From assembly GCF_022698165.1 (NCBI RefSeq), contig NZ_JALDAY010000007.1, forward strand, positions 186,001 to 250,000: 64,000 nucleotides of DNA, in the 5' to 3' direction. Both the position numbers and the translations under genes were made by a program. The first letter of the stretch is position 1; each line of letters opens with the position of its first letter. Source of the stretch: Streptomyces cylindrosporus (GTDB lineage: Bacteria > Actinomycetota > Actinomycetes > Streptomycetales > Streptomycetaceae). This document shows, one piece after another, positions 1 to 8,031 of this stretch. The notes under the pieces were generated by a model. The model worked only from the letters and a program-made list of their open reading frames with translations. It did no database searches and had not been told where the DNA came from.

Positions 1-867
1 AAGGCGACCGGGCTGACGTACATGATGGGCGAGACCAGCCAGTACAACCCGGCGACCGTGCACGCCCGCAACCAGATCGCCGAGGGCGCCTTCGGGCGGC
101 TCTTCTACGCCGAGGGCGACTACGTCCACGACATGGATCTCGGGTTCTACGAGGCGTACCAGTACAGCGGTGGCGAGAACTGGAAGCAGACGGCCAGCTA
201 TCCCCCGCTGCTCTACCCCACCCACTCGGTGGGCGGGGTGCTCGGCGCCTGGCAGACGCACGCGGTGAGCGTGTCGGCGATCGGTGTCGTCGACGACCGC
301 GGCGACGGCGTCTTCGACAAGGACGTCAGCCAGTTCGGCAACGACTTCTCCAACGCGACCGCGCTGTTCGAGGTGGCGGGCGGCGGCTCGTTCCGCACCA
401 ACGAGTTCCGGCGGGTCGGCTACCCCTCCCACATCCGCGAGTCCCGCTTCCGGTTCTTCGGCACGGAGGCGAGCATGGAGCAGCTCGCGACCGTGGCCCT
501 GTGGCAGGACAAGAAGGGCGTCAAGGACATCAGCGAGCTCCTCGAACCCAAGCCGACCATGTCCCCGGACGACCCCTCGCTCCAGCACATCGCCCCTGAC
601 CTGCGGGCCGCCTTCACCTCCGGTTCGGCGCCGGTGCACGACCGCTCACGGCTGCCGCGGGTGTTCGACAACCTGCACAACGGCCACGAGGGCAGCCACC
701 ACTTCCTGGTCGACGACTTCGTGACCGCCGTCAACACACGGTCGCTGCCCTCGGTGAACGCGTGGGTGGCGGCCCGCTACACCCTGCCGGGCATCATCGC
801 CCACGACTCGGCCCGGCAGGGCGGGGCACGGCTGGAGATCCCGGACTTCGGGGACGCGCCGCAGTAA
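1..867 (+). CDS. Gfo/Idh/MocA family oxidoreductase, C-terminal part
   Basis: The frame is open from base 1, so the N-terminal Rossmann NAD(P)-binding half lies upstream of the window. The visible 288 residues are the C-terminal half of a Gfo/Idh/MocA oxidoreductase: an EGDYVHDMD stretch at the start of the substrate domain, a PPLLYPTHSVGG segment of the kind that carries the catalytic His in this family, and a late block (LVDDFVTAV..RSLPSVNAWVAARYTLPGIIAHDSA) typical of the fold end. Family members oxidise or epimerise sugars and cyclitols with NAD(P). The substrate cannot be read from this half. It ends just before a strong bidirectional hairpin shared with the convergent L,D-transpeptidase gene. 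Confidence 0.85.
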   Translation, partial: KATGLTYMMGETSQYNPATVHARNQIAEGAFGRLFYAEGDYVHDMDLGFYEAYQYSGGENWKQTASYPPLLYPTHSVGGVLGAWQTHAVSVSAIGVVDDRGDGVFDKDVSQFGNDFSNATALFEVAGGGSFRTNEFRRVGYPSHIRESRFRFFGTEASMEQLATVALWQDKKGVKDISELLEPKPTMSPDDPSLQHIAPDLRAAFTSGSAPVHDRSRLPRVFDNLHNGHEGSHHFLVDDFVTAVNTRSLPSVNAWVAARYTLPGIIAHDSARQGGARLEIPDFGDAPQ

Positions 868-879
868 CGGCACGTCCGG

Positions 880-907
880 GCCGGGCACCTGGGATCAGGT
901 GCCCGGC
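880..907. terminator. Bidirectional terminator hairpin
   Basis: Perfect 12-bp inverted repeat GCCGGGCACCTG / CAGGTGCCCGGC with a 4-nt loop between two convergent genes. It overlaps the last codons of the transpeptidase gene on the minus strand. There is no U-tract, as is common in streptomycetes. Confidence 0.8.
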
Positions 908-1593
908 TTCCGCCCGTACACGAACACGTCGTCGCCCTTCTTCAGGAGCGACCAGTACTTCTTGGCGTCCTTGGTGGTCATGTTGACGCAGCCGTGGGAG
1001 CCCGGCGGGTTCCACATGCTGAGGTTGACCGAGTGGAAGGCCTGGCCGCCGTCGAAGAACTGGCTGTAGGGCATCGGCACGTTGTAGATGTTCGAGACGT
1101 GGTCGATGTCCCGCCAGTAGATCTTCTTCAGGCCGGTGCGGGTGACGTACCCCTTGCGGCCGGTGCGGACCGGGACCGGGCCGTAGACGAGGGTGTTGCC
1201 GTCCTGGATCCAGCTGAGCTGGAGGGTCAGGTTGACGCAGGCGATGCGGCCCTTGTTGGTCGGGCACTTGCCGTCCTTATTCGGGTTGTGCCCGACGGCC
1301 TTCTGCTTGTTCATCAGGTCCATCACGCCCCAGGTGACGGAACCCGCGTAGCCGATGTTCGGCGTGATGCCGTGCTTGGTCTGGAAGGCCTTGATGGCTT
1401 TGCAGTCGCTCGCGGACTGCTTGCCGTCGACCGGCAGGCCGAGGAATTTCTCCACCTGCTTCTGGTACGGCCCGGTCGACGTCGTACAGCCCGTGGACGC
1501 CTGGGCGGACCCGGTGCTCAGTGCGAGAGTGAGTGGTGCCACCAGTCCGGTGATCCCCAGTACGACGGCTCCCCGTCTGCGTATGTCCCCCAT
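895..1593 (-). CDS. Secreted L,D-transpeptidase with peptidoglycan-binding domain
   Basis: Product of 232 residues. An Arg-rich start and hydrophobic segment (about residues 8-32, AQAS cleavage region) form a signal peptide. Residues 40-100 resemble a peptidoglycan-binding domain (KAFQTKHGI). Residues 115-230 form a YkuD catalytic domain with the signature HSVNLSMWNPPGSHGCVNM, giving His187, His200 and nucleophile Cys202. L,D-transpeptidases make 3-3 crosslinks between peptidoglycan stems or attach proteins outside the membrane. The gene stands alone, convergent with the upstream oxidoreductase and sharing its terminator. The ATG is chosen because it gives a complete signal peptide. Confidence 0.93.
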   Translation of the reverse strand: MGDIRRRGAVVLGITGLVAPLTLALSTGSAQASTGCTTSTGPYQKQVEKFLGLPVDGKQSASDCKAIKAFQTKHGITPNIGYAGSVTWGVMDLMNKQKAVGHNPNKDGKCPTNKGRIACVNLTLQLSWIQDGNTLVYGPVPVRTGRKGYVTRTGLKKIYWRDIDHVSNIYNVPMPYSQFFDGGQAFHSVNLSMWNPPGSHGCVNMTTKDAKKYWSLLKKGDDVFVYGRKPGT

Positions 1594-1731
1594 GGCCGGC
1601 CTTGCCTTTCGCGCTCGATGACGGTCCCTTGTGCGATCTCTCCCACCTAGACCGGTGTCGGGCGTGATCGGTTGTAGCGCCCTGCACGCTAAGACGAAAC
1701 GGTGACAATCGCAGTGCGGCAGGTCACACGT

Positions 1732-2523
1732 TCACCCGGTGTACCGGACCCTCGCGAGGAACCCGGAGTTCACCGCCGTCAGGCCGCCGTCGACCGTCAG
1801 CGCGGTGCCGGTGATCCAGGCCGCGTCGCGGGAGGCGAGGAAGGCGACGGCGGCGGCGATGTCCTCGGGCTCGCCGACCCGGCCGAGGGGGTAGAGGGGG
1901 CGCAGCGCGTCGAGTTCGTCGTCGCGTCCCTCCCAGGCGGAGGTGCGGACCGTGCCGGGTACGACGAGGTTGACGCGGACGCCGCGCGGTCCGGCGTGTC
2001 CGGCCAGGGTGCGGGTCAGGGAGAGCAGACCGGCCTTCGCCGCGCTGTAGGCCTGGTTGCCGAAGTTCTGCAGGGCGTTGACGGAGCCGATGCTCACGAC
2101 GGCGCCGCGGCCGGAGGCGGCCAGGTGCGGGAGGGCCGCGCGGCAGCAGCGGTAGGTGCCGGTGAGCGTGATGTCGAGGTCGCGGTCCCAGGCCTCGTCC
2201 GTGCCGTCCTCGAACAGCGGGGTGTCGGGCGTGCAGGAGGCGGCGCTGTTGACCAGGACGTCCAGCGCGCCGAAGGCGTCGACGGCGTGCGCGACGACCG
2301 CCTCGACCTGCGCGCGGTCCGCCACGTCACAGCCCGACGCCCGGGCGGCGAGGCCCAGTTCGCGCAGCGCGGCCGCGGTCTTCTCGACCTCGGACGCGTC
2401 GGCGTCGGTCAGCAGGACACGCGCGCCCTCCTCGGCGAGCCGCCGGGCGACGGCGGCGCCGATGCCGCGGGCCGCGCCGGTGACGAGAACCCCGTACCCC
2501 TCGAAGCGCTTTGAGTCAGCCAT
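1732..2523 (-). CDS. SDR family NAD(P)-dependent oxidoreductase
   Basis: Product of 263 residues, the normal size of a classical short-chain dehydrogenase. The cofactor motif TGAARGIG is at about residues 15-22, an NSAAS motif stands where NNAG is usual, a catalytic Ser lies in SIGSVNALQ, and the catalytic pair Tyr/Lys is in YSAAKAG. A C-terminal ITGTALTVDGGL block is typical of the fold. These features indicate a 3-oxoacyl-reductase or sugar/alcohol dehydrogenase-like enzyme; the substrate is not evident. The gene is divergent from the small membrane protein at 2573. Confidence 0.9.
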   Translation of the reverse strand: MADSKRFEGYGVLVTGAARGIGAAVARRLAEEGARVLLTDADASEVEKTAAALRELGLAARASGCDVADRAQVEAVVAHAVDAFGALDVLVNSAASCTPDTPLFEDGTDEAWDRDLDITLTGTYRCCRAALPHLAASGRGAVVSIGSVNALQNFGNQAYSAAKAGLLSLTRTLAGHAGPRGVRVNLVVPGTVRTSAWEGRDDELDALRPLYPLGRVGEPEDIAAAVAFLASRDAAWITGTALTVDGGLTAVNSGFLARVRYTG

Positions 2524-2572
2524 GAGCCGAAGCTACTCCCGGAATGATCTACCGGGCAGATAGCGTGCGCCC

Positions 2573-3109
2573 ATGTCGGCGTTCATACAGCAGCTTCCCG
2601 CGCTGATCGGTGTCGTGATCGGTGCGCTCGGTTCGTACTTCGCGGTGGTGCGCAGCGACCGCGCCCGGTTCCACCGCGAGCAGGCGGCCCGTTGGGAGGA
2701 GCGGCGGCTGGCCGTGTACATCGACTACGCGCGGACGCTGAAGAAGACGATCACTCTGGCGTGCCGGGTGGCGTCCCACTTCGGCAACGACCCCCATCCG
2801 CATCCGCTCACCCCCGAGGAGGCCGCACCGCAGCTGGCCGCGGCGACCCTCGCGCGGGACCCGGACGGGGAGGCGCTGCTGCTGATGGGGAGCCCGGAGG
2901 TGGTGGAGAAGGCGCGGGTCTGGGTCACGGTGGTGCTGGAGATGGAACAGTTCCTGCGTGACGGGACGCGCGATCCGGCGGCCTGGCAGGGGCTGCTGGA
3001 ACGGCACCGGGGTGGACGGGACGGCTACTACGCCGCCGTACGGGAGGATCTGGCTCTGCCACCGGGCCTCACGGTGCGGTGGCAGCTGCCGTCGGTGGGG
3101 CCCTCCTGA
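2573..3109 (+). CDS. Small membrane-anchored protein of unknown function
   Basis: Product of 178 residues. One hydrophobic segment at about residues 8-27 (PALIGVVIGALGSYFAVV) is followed by a charged, helical cytoplasmic part (RFHREQAARWEERR..). The topology, an N-terminal anchor and about 150 soluble residues, recurs in streptomycete proteins of unknown role. No catalytic motif is visible. It is divergently transcribed from the SDR gene across 49 bp and its stop nearly touches the convergent SDR gene at 3111. Function unknown. Confidence 0.75.
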   Translation: MSAFIQQLPALIGVVIGALGSYFAVVRSDRARFHREQAARWEERRLAVYIDYARTLKKTITLACRVASHFGNDPHPHPLTPEEAAPQLAAATLARDPDGEALLLMGSPEVVEKARVWVTVVLEMEQFLRDGTRDPAAWQGLLERHRGGRDGYYAAVREDLALPPGLTVRWQLPSVGPS

Positions 3110-3110
3110 C

Positions 3111-4025
3111 TCAGCGATAACCGGTCGTGTCCGCCGGCTTCCCCGCGTCCTGCACCTCCACCAGGTACCGCCAGGCGTCCGGGCGGCTGCCGTCGAGGTC
3201 GGTGAAGCCGTAGGTGAGGGCCAGGCCGCCGCTGGAGAGGGACTCGCCGTTCCAGCGGGACACGTCCGGGTCGGCGGCGAGGGCGGTGACGGCGCGGCCG
3301 ACGTAGCGCGGGGTCTCGGAGATGGCGAAGTGGGGGACGCGGTCGAGGGCTTCGCGCCAGGTGTCCTCGCGGACGCCGAAGTGGTCGAGCATGATCTCCG
3401 AGCGCAGCCAGCCCGGCGTCAGCCCGACGGCGGTGGCCCCGCGCGGGCCGAGCTCATGGCCGAGGGCGAAGGCCATGCGCAGCACGGACGTCTTGGCGAG
3501 GTCGTAGAAGAAGGAGACCCGGTAGTTGTCGCGGTTGTATTCGGCGGTGCCGTCGGTGACCTCGACGACCAGGCCGCCGGGCCGGCGCAGCAGCAGGGGC
3601 AGGGCGTGGTGGCTGGTGATGGCGTGCGTCTCGACGGCGAGCCGCAGCAGCCGCAGGCCCTTGTCGAGGTCGTGCTCCCAGACCGGGGTGTCCCATGCGA
3701 AGAGGTTCTCACCGCCCCAGATGTCGTTGACCAGGACGTCGAGGCGGCCCTGCTCGTCGGAGATGCGGTCGACGAGGGCACGGACCCGGTCCGGGTCGAG
3801 ATGGTCGGTGGGTACGGCGATGCCGTGGCCGCCGGCCTCGGTGACCAGGTCGGCGGTGTCCTCGATGGTCTCGGGGCGGTCGTACTCGGAGCGCTGGGCG
3901 CGGGTGCTGCGTCCGGTGACGTAGACCGTGGCGCCGGCCGCGCCGAGTTCGACCGCGATCCCCCGCCCGGCGCCCCGGGTCGCCCCGGCGACCAGCGCCA
4001 CCTTGCCTTCGAGTGCTGCCGACAT
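3111..4025 (-). CDS. SDR family oxidoreductase, VNDIWGG type
   Basis: Product of 304 residues, longer than classical SDRs. The cofactor motif is GATRGAGRG near residue 14, VNDIWGGEN stands where NNAG is expected, and the active-site Tyr/Lys lie in FYDLAKTS. A long C-terminal region (PGWLRSEIMLDHFGV) follows. The start at 4025 is preferred over an in-frame ATG at 4088 because GGGAGG sits 7 bases upstream of it and because family proteins begin a few residues before the first beta strand (ALEGKVALVAGA). The substrate is unknown. It lies 96 bp upstream of the DUF4180 gene on the same strand. Confidence 0.88.
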   Translation of the reverse strand: MSAALEGKVALVAGATRGAGRGIAVELGAAGATVYVTGRSTRAQRSEYDRPETIEDTADLVTEAGGHGIAVPTDHLDPDRVRALVDRISDEQGRLDVLVNDIWGGENLFAWDTPVWEHDLDKGLRLLRLAVETHAITSHHALPLLLRRPGGLVVEVTDGTAEYNRDNYRVSFFYDLAKTSVLRMAFALGHELGPRGATAVGLTPGWLRSEIMLDHFGVREDTWREALDRVPHFAISETPRYVGRAVTALAADPDVSRWNGESLSSGGLALTYGFTDLDGSRPDAWRYLVEVQDAGKPADTTGYR

Positions 4026-4121
4026 GTCCGGCCTCCCGTTTCCCCTGCGACTGCTGTCACCGTCGAGGGTGCCGGGGAAACCGGACATCTCCTGTCGTGT
4101 TTTACCGAGGGCCTCGAACGG

Positions 4122-4496
4122 TCACCCGGCCGGGCGCAGCCTCGCCTCCAGCGCGGCGCGGTCCGCGAGGAACCAGATGTGGCCGCCCTGGTTGGTCTCG
4201 TGGACGAAGTCGCGCAGGGCCGCGCTCTCGGCGAGGTGCCGGGAGATGTCGCCGACGACGGCGAGGCGCTGCCGGTAGTTCACGAACTTCTGCATGACCG
4301 CGCCCGCGACCCCCGACCGCAGTTCGAAGAACTCCTCGGCCACCCGCTCCACGGGCACCACGACCAACTCGGCATCGTGGCCCATTGCGTCGCCGATGAG
4401 ATCGAGCGCGGCCTGTTCTCCGTCGAGCGGCGGGCCGTCAGGGTCGCAGACCAGGGCTCGGGTGTCGTGGACGGTCACGAGAGTGTTGGTGGTCAT
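4122..4496 (-). CDS. DUF4180 domain-containing protein
   Basis: Product of 124 residues covering one DUF4180 domain: an N-terminal beta-rich part (LVTVHDTRALVCDPDGPPL), a central VVPVERVAEEFFELRSGVAG.VMQKFVNYRQRLAVVGDI core, and a C-terminal FVHETNQGGHIWFLADRAALEARL. The recognition rests on the FFELRSG.AG..MQKFVNY pattern and the NQGxxIWF ending. Proteins of this family often sit beside regulators, but no regulator adjoins it here. Role unknown. An ATG three codons upstream is also possible. Confidence 0.8.
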   Translation of the reverse strand: MTTNTLVTVHDTRALVCDPDGPPLDGEQAALDLIGDAMGHDAELVVVPVERVAEEFFELRSGVAGAVMQKFVNYRQRLAVVGDISRHLAESAALRDFVHETNQGGHIWFLADRAALEARLRPAG

Positions 4497-4555
4497 GACC
4501 GTGATCGTATGGCGCGGCCGGGATGGGTGGGCCGGCCGCGCTCCTCCGGCCGGGG

Positions 4556-5185
4556 TCAGTGGCCTCGGGCGATCCATTCCTCCAGGTGCGGGGCCTCGGC
4601 GCCGATCGTGGTCGACTCGCCGTGGCCGGTGAGGACCTTGGTGTCGGGTGGGAGGGCGAGCAGGCGGTCGCGGATCGAGTCGATGATCGTCGGGAAGTGG
4701 GAGAAGGAGCGGCCGGTGGCGCCCGGGCCGCCCTGGAAGAGTGTGTCGCCCGTGAAGACCGCGCCGAGGGCGGGGTCGTAGAGGCAGACCGCGCCGGGCG
4801 CGTGGCCCGGGGTGTGGATCACCGTGAGGTCGGCGCCTGCGGCCTCGATGACCTGGCCGTCGACCAGATGGGCGTCGGGGTCGCGGTCGGGGTAGGTCTG
4901 CTTCCACAGCGGCAGGTCGTCGGGGTGCAGCCAGATGGTGGCGCCGGTGCGGTCGGCCAGCTCCGGCGCGGCGTCGATGTGATCGTTGTGCGCGTGGGTG
5001 CACACGATGGCCTTGAGGCGGCGGTCGCCGACCGCTTCGAGGATGGCGTCGGCGTCGTGGGCGGCGTCGATCACGATGGCCTCGTGGTCGTCACCGACGA
5101 TCCACACGTTGTTCTCGACGTCCCAGGTGCCGCCGTCGAGGCTGAACTGCCCCGAGGTGACGAGGTGTTCGATACGAGCGGTCAT
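4556..5185 (-). CDS. MBL-fold hydrolase coupled to mscR
   Basis: Product of 209 residues, a metallo-beta-lactamase-fold (glyoxalase II-like) hydrolase. The metal-binding motif is THAHNDHID, further ligands lie in HTPGHAPG and FTGDTLF, and LTGHGE gives the C-terminal His. The stop of the upstream dehydrogenase and this ATG overlap in TGATG on the minus strand, so translation is very probably coupled (a GTG at 5188 is an alternative start). The neighbouring enzyme makes S-formylmycothiol, so the natural inference is a thioester hydrolase releasing formate and mycothiol; that is inference from context. A similar pairing is known in mycobacteria next to mscR. Confidence 0.9.
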   Translation of the reverse strand: MTARIEHLVTSGQFSLDGGTWDVENNVWIVGDDHEAIVIDAAHDADAILEAVGDRRLKAIVCTHAHNDHIDAAPELADRTGATIWLHPDDLPLWKQTYPDRDPDAHLVDGQVIEAAGADLTVIHTPGHAPGAVCLYDPALGAVFTGDTLFQGGPGATGRSFSHFPTIIDSIRDRLLALPPDTKVLTGHGESTTIGAEAPHLEEWIARGH

Positions 5186-6270
5186 CACAGCACCACCACC
5201 GAGCGGAGGACGTCACCGTGGTGCATCCGCTCGAAGGCCTTCTCCACATCGGTCAGTTCGATCGTCTCGGTCACGAACTTGTCGAGGGGAAGCCGGCCCT
5301 GCAGATGCAGGTCGATGAGCATGGGGAAGTCACGGGAGGGCAGGCAGTCGCCGTACCAGGAGGACTTGAGCGACCCACCACGGCCGAACACGTCCAGCAG
5401 CGGCAGTTCGAGCTTCATCTCCGGGGTGGGCACACCGACCAGGACGACGGTTCCGGCGAGGTCGCGTGCGTAGAAGGCCTGCTTGTACGTCTCGGGGCGG
5501 CCGACCGCCTCGATGACGACGTCGGCGCCGAAGCCGCCGGTCAGCTCCTGGATCGCGGCGACGGGGTCGGACTCGCGGGAGTTGACGGTGTGGGTGGCGC
5601 CCATGGAGCGGGCGGTCTCCAGCTTGCGGTCGTCGATGTCCACGGCGATGATCTTCGCCGCGCCCGCCAGGTTCGCCCCGGCGATCGCCGCGTCGCCGAC
5701 GCCACCGCAGCCGATGACCGCCACACTGTCGCCGCGGCCGACGTTGCCGGTGTTGATCGCCGCGCCGATGCCGGCCATCACACCGCAGCCGAGCAGCCCC
5801 GCCACCGCCGGTGCCACGCTCGGGTCGACCTTGGTGCACTGCCCGGCCGCGACCAGCGTCTTCTCGGCGAAGGCTCCGATGCCGAGCGCCGGGGACAGCT
5901 CGGTCCCGTCGGTGAGGGTCATCTTCTGCTCGGCGTTGTGGGTGTTGAAGCAGTACCACGGGCGTCCCCGCAGACAGGCCCGGCAATTGCCGCACACCGC
6001 ACGCCAGTTGAGGATCACGAAGTCGCCGGGCGCGACATCGGTGACGCCCTCGCCGACCGACTCCACGACGCCCGCGGCCTCGTGCCCGAGCAGGAACGGG
6101 AACTCGTCGTTGATGCCGCCCTGCTTGTAGTGCAGGTCGGTGTGACAGACCCCGCAGGCCTGCACCTGTACGACCGCTTCCCCGGGGCCGGGGTCCGGCA
6201 CGACGATCGTCTCCACCCGCACCGGCTCGTCCTTGCCCGGTGCGATCACGCCGCGTACTTCCTGCGCCAT
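5185..6270 (-). CDS. mscR: S-(hydroxymethyl)mycothiol dehydrogenase
   Basis: Product of 361 residues, a zinc-dependent class III alcohol dehydrogenase of the mycothiol type. Catalytic zinc ligands lie in CGVCHTDLHY and GHEAAGVVE. The structural zinc cysteines are in CGNCRACLRGRPWYC. The NAD-binding motif GCGGVGDAA and the conserved FNTHNAEQKMTL.DGTELSPALGIG region are characteristic. The enzyme oxidises the mycothiol adduct of formaldehyde with NAD and can also reduce S-nitrosomycothiol. It is first of a two-gene unit with the MBL hydrolase. An AAAGGG ribosome site lies 10 bases upstream of the ATG. Confidence 0.95.
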   Translation of the reverse strand: MAQEVRGVIAPGKDEPVRVETIVVPDPGPGEAVVQVQACGVCHTDLHYKQGGINDEFPFLLGHEAAGVVESVGEGVTDVAPGDFVILNWRAVCGNCRACLRGRPWYCFNTHNAEQKMTLTDGTELSPALGIGAFAEKTLVAAGQCTKVDPSVAPAVAGLLGCGVMAGIGAAINTGNVGRGDSVAVIGCGGVGDAAIAGANLAGAAKIIAVDIDDRKLETARSMGATHTVNSRESDPVAAIQELTGGFGADVVIEAVGRPETYKQAFYARDLAGTVVLVGVPTPEMKLELPLLDVFGRGGSLKSSWYGDCLPSRDFPMLIDLHLQGRLPLDKFVTETIELTDVEKAFERMHHGDVLRSVVVL

Positions 6271-6401
6271 GGTGTTGAACCCTTTCGTCGGCCACTGTCC
6301 GTGTCTTTCGACCCTACGGGTGACTGATCGGTAACGACATCGCCGCCCCTGTCTCCGCCGACGACCTTCTGGGGACAGGGGTTCATTCTGATTCGGGAAG
6401 A

Positions 6402-6448
6402 AATCATTAAGGATGATTCACCTTTCAGCAGCTCCACTGGAAAGTGGA
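6402..6448. promoter_or_regulatory. AT-rich dyads upstream of the FAD oxidase gene
   Basis: In the 289-bp divergent region between mscR and the FAD oxidase gene the sequence is unusually AT-rich for this window. It holds two dyads: AATCAT-TAAGG-ATGATT (6402-6418) and TCCACT-GGAA-AGTGGA (6433-6448). These are candidate operators; no regulator gene is adjacent. Confidence 0.4.
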
Positions 6449-6559
6449 AATCTCTTTGCCCGGTCCGGATGTGTGCCTGGTTCTTGACCATGCCGGTTCT
6501 CCGTATTTTGGTGCGCGAATTATTCCATCGAAGTGGAGAGCGATATTTCCGGAAACCAA

Positions 6560-7891
6560 ATGGCCGATTCCGTCCTCGATGCCGAGGACCAGGATCTGCT
6601 GCGGGCCTCGGCCGATTTCGGGCACATCGTCGGGTCGCGTCCGCTCGGCGTGCTGACGGCGCGTTCCGTGGGCGCCGTGCAGGGACTCGTCGCCTTCGCA
6701 GGGCCGCGCGGAATCGCGGTGACCGCGCGCGGCGGCGGCCAGGCAGTGTACGGGCAGGGGCAGGCGGACGGCGGCTATGTCGTCGACATGACGGGACTCG
6801 ACGAGGTGCGCTGCGTGCCGGAGGACCGGCTGCTGGTCGCCGGGGCCGGGGCGCTGTGGAGTGACGTGGTACGGGCCTCCCTCGCCGCCGGTCTCGCGCC
6901 GCCGGTGGTGCCCGACCATCTCGGCGCAAGCGTCGGCGGGGTGCTGAGCACCGGCGGTTTCGGCGGCTCCAGTCACCGGTTCGGACTTGTCGCGGACTGG
7001 GTGCGGGAGTTGGAGGTCGTCACCGGCACCGGTGAGCGGCTGGTCTGCTCGCAGCAGGAGCACCCGGACCTGTTCCGCGCGGTGCCTGCGGGGCTCGGCC
7101 AGTGCGCGCTCGTCGTCCGGGCCACGCTGCAACTGCTGCCCGCTCCGGCCCGGGTGCGCCGCTACCGCCTCCACCACCGCACGCCCGGCACGTTCTTCAC
7201 GGACCAGCGCCGGCTGGCCCGCGACGCCCGCTTCAGCCATGTCGCCGGCCAGGCGCGCCCCGCGCCGGGCGGCGACTGGCACTACATCATCGAGGCGGTG
7301 GCCCCGCACAACGGCCAACTCCCGCCCGAGGACGGCCTGTTCATCGGCGATCTCGACCACGACCCGGACACCGAGGAGATCGAGGACCTCTCCTACGCGG
7401 AGTACCTGCACCGCCTCGACCGCGACGAGCGGCTGCTGCGGGCGAGCGGCGAGTGGCAGCGCCCGCACCCGTGGCTGACGCTGCTGCTCCCGGAGGAGGC
7501 GGCCACCTCGTTCGTGCCGTCCGTGCTGTCCGAGGACGCCCAACAGGCGCTGCGCGTCTGCGGCTCTGTCCAGCTGCGCCCCCTCACAGGCAGCACGCTG
7601 CACACGCCGCTGCTGCGCAGGCCCGCCGGCGAACGGCTCTGCCTGCTCTCCCTGATGCGCACGGCACCACCCGACCGGCCGGACGTCGTACGGCAGTTGG
7701 TGGCCGCCAACCGCGCGCTCCACACCCGCGCCAGGGCCGTCGGCGGAGTCCTGTACCCGGGCGGCGCGCTCCCGATGACACCGGCCGACTGGCGAACGCA
7801 CTTCGGCCCCGACTGGGACGAACTCGTACGCGCCAAGGCCCTGTACGACACCCACCGCATCCTCACCCGGGGGTACGGGCTGTGGCCCTGA
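6560..7891 (+). CDS. FAD-binding oxidoreductase (PCMH-type)
   Basis: Product of 443 residues with a PCMH/BBE-like FAD fold: TARGGGQAVYGQGQADGGYVVD near the N terminus is the FAD pyrophosphate loop, and PPVVPDHLGASVGGVLSTGGFGG with the following HRFGLVADWVRELEVV is the second FAD block. This organisation is that of cytokinin dehydrogenase and related small-molecule oxidases. No classical twin-arginine signal is present, so it is probably cytoplasmic. The start at ATG 6560 has GGAAA 7 bases upstream; a GTG at 6533 would add nine residues. The reading frame begins directly after an AT-rich stretch. Substrate unknown. Confidence 0.83.
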   Translation: MADSVLDAEDQDLLRASADFGHIVGSRPLGVLTARSVGAVQGLVAFAGPRGIAVTARGGGQAVYGQGQADGGYVVDMTGLDEVRCVPEDRLLVAGAGALWSDVVRASLAAGLAPPVVPDHLGASVGGVLSTGGFGGSSHRFGLVADWVRELEVVTGTGERLVCSQQEHPDLFRAVPAGLGQCALVVRATLQLLPAPARVRRYRLHHRTPGTFFTDQRRLARDARFSHVAGQARPAPGGDWHYIIEAVAPHNGQLPPEDGLFIGDLDHDPDTEEIEDLSYAEYLHRLDRDERLLRASGEWQRPHPWLTLLLPEEAATSFVPSVLSEDAQQALRVCGSVQLRPLTGSTLHTPLLRRPAGERLCLLSLMRTAPPDRPDVVRQLVAANRALHTRARAVGGVLYPGGALPMTPADWRTHFGPDWDELVRAKALYDTHRILTRGYGLWP

Positions 7892-8031
7892 CCTCCGTGA
7901 CCGTGCCGTACCGCGGCCGGCACCGCGGTCTCTGCCCGGGGCGTACGCGGCCTCGGTGGCGCGGAATCGTTCGTGGTCGCGGGCGGGCGCCGACGTAGCC
8001 TGAATGCTCACCCGCCTGCCGAAGGAGCGCC

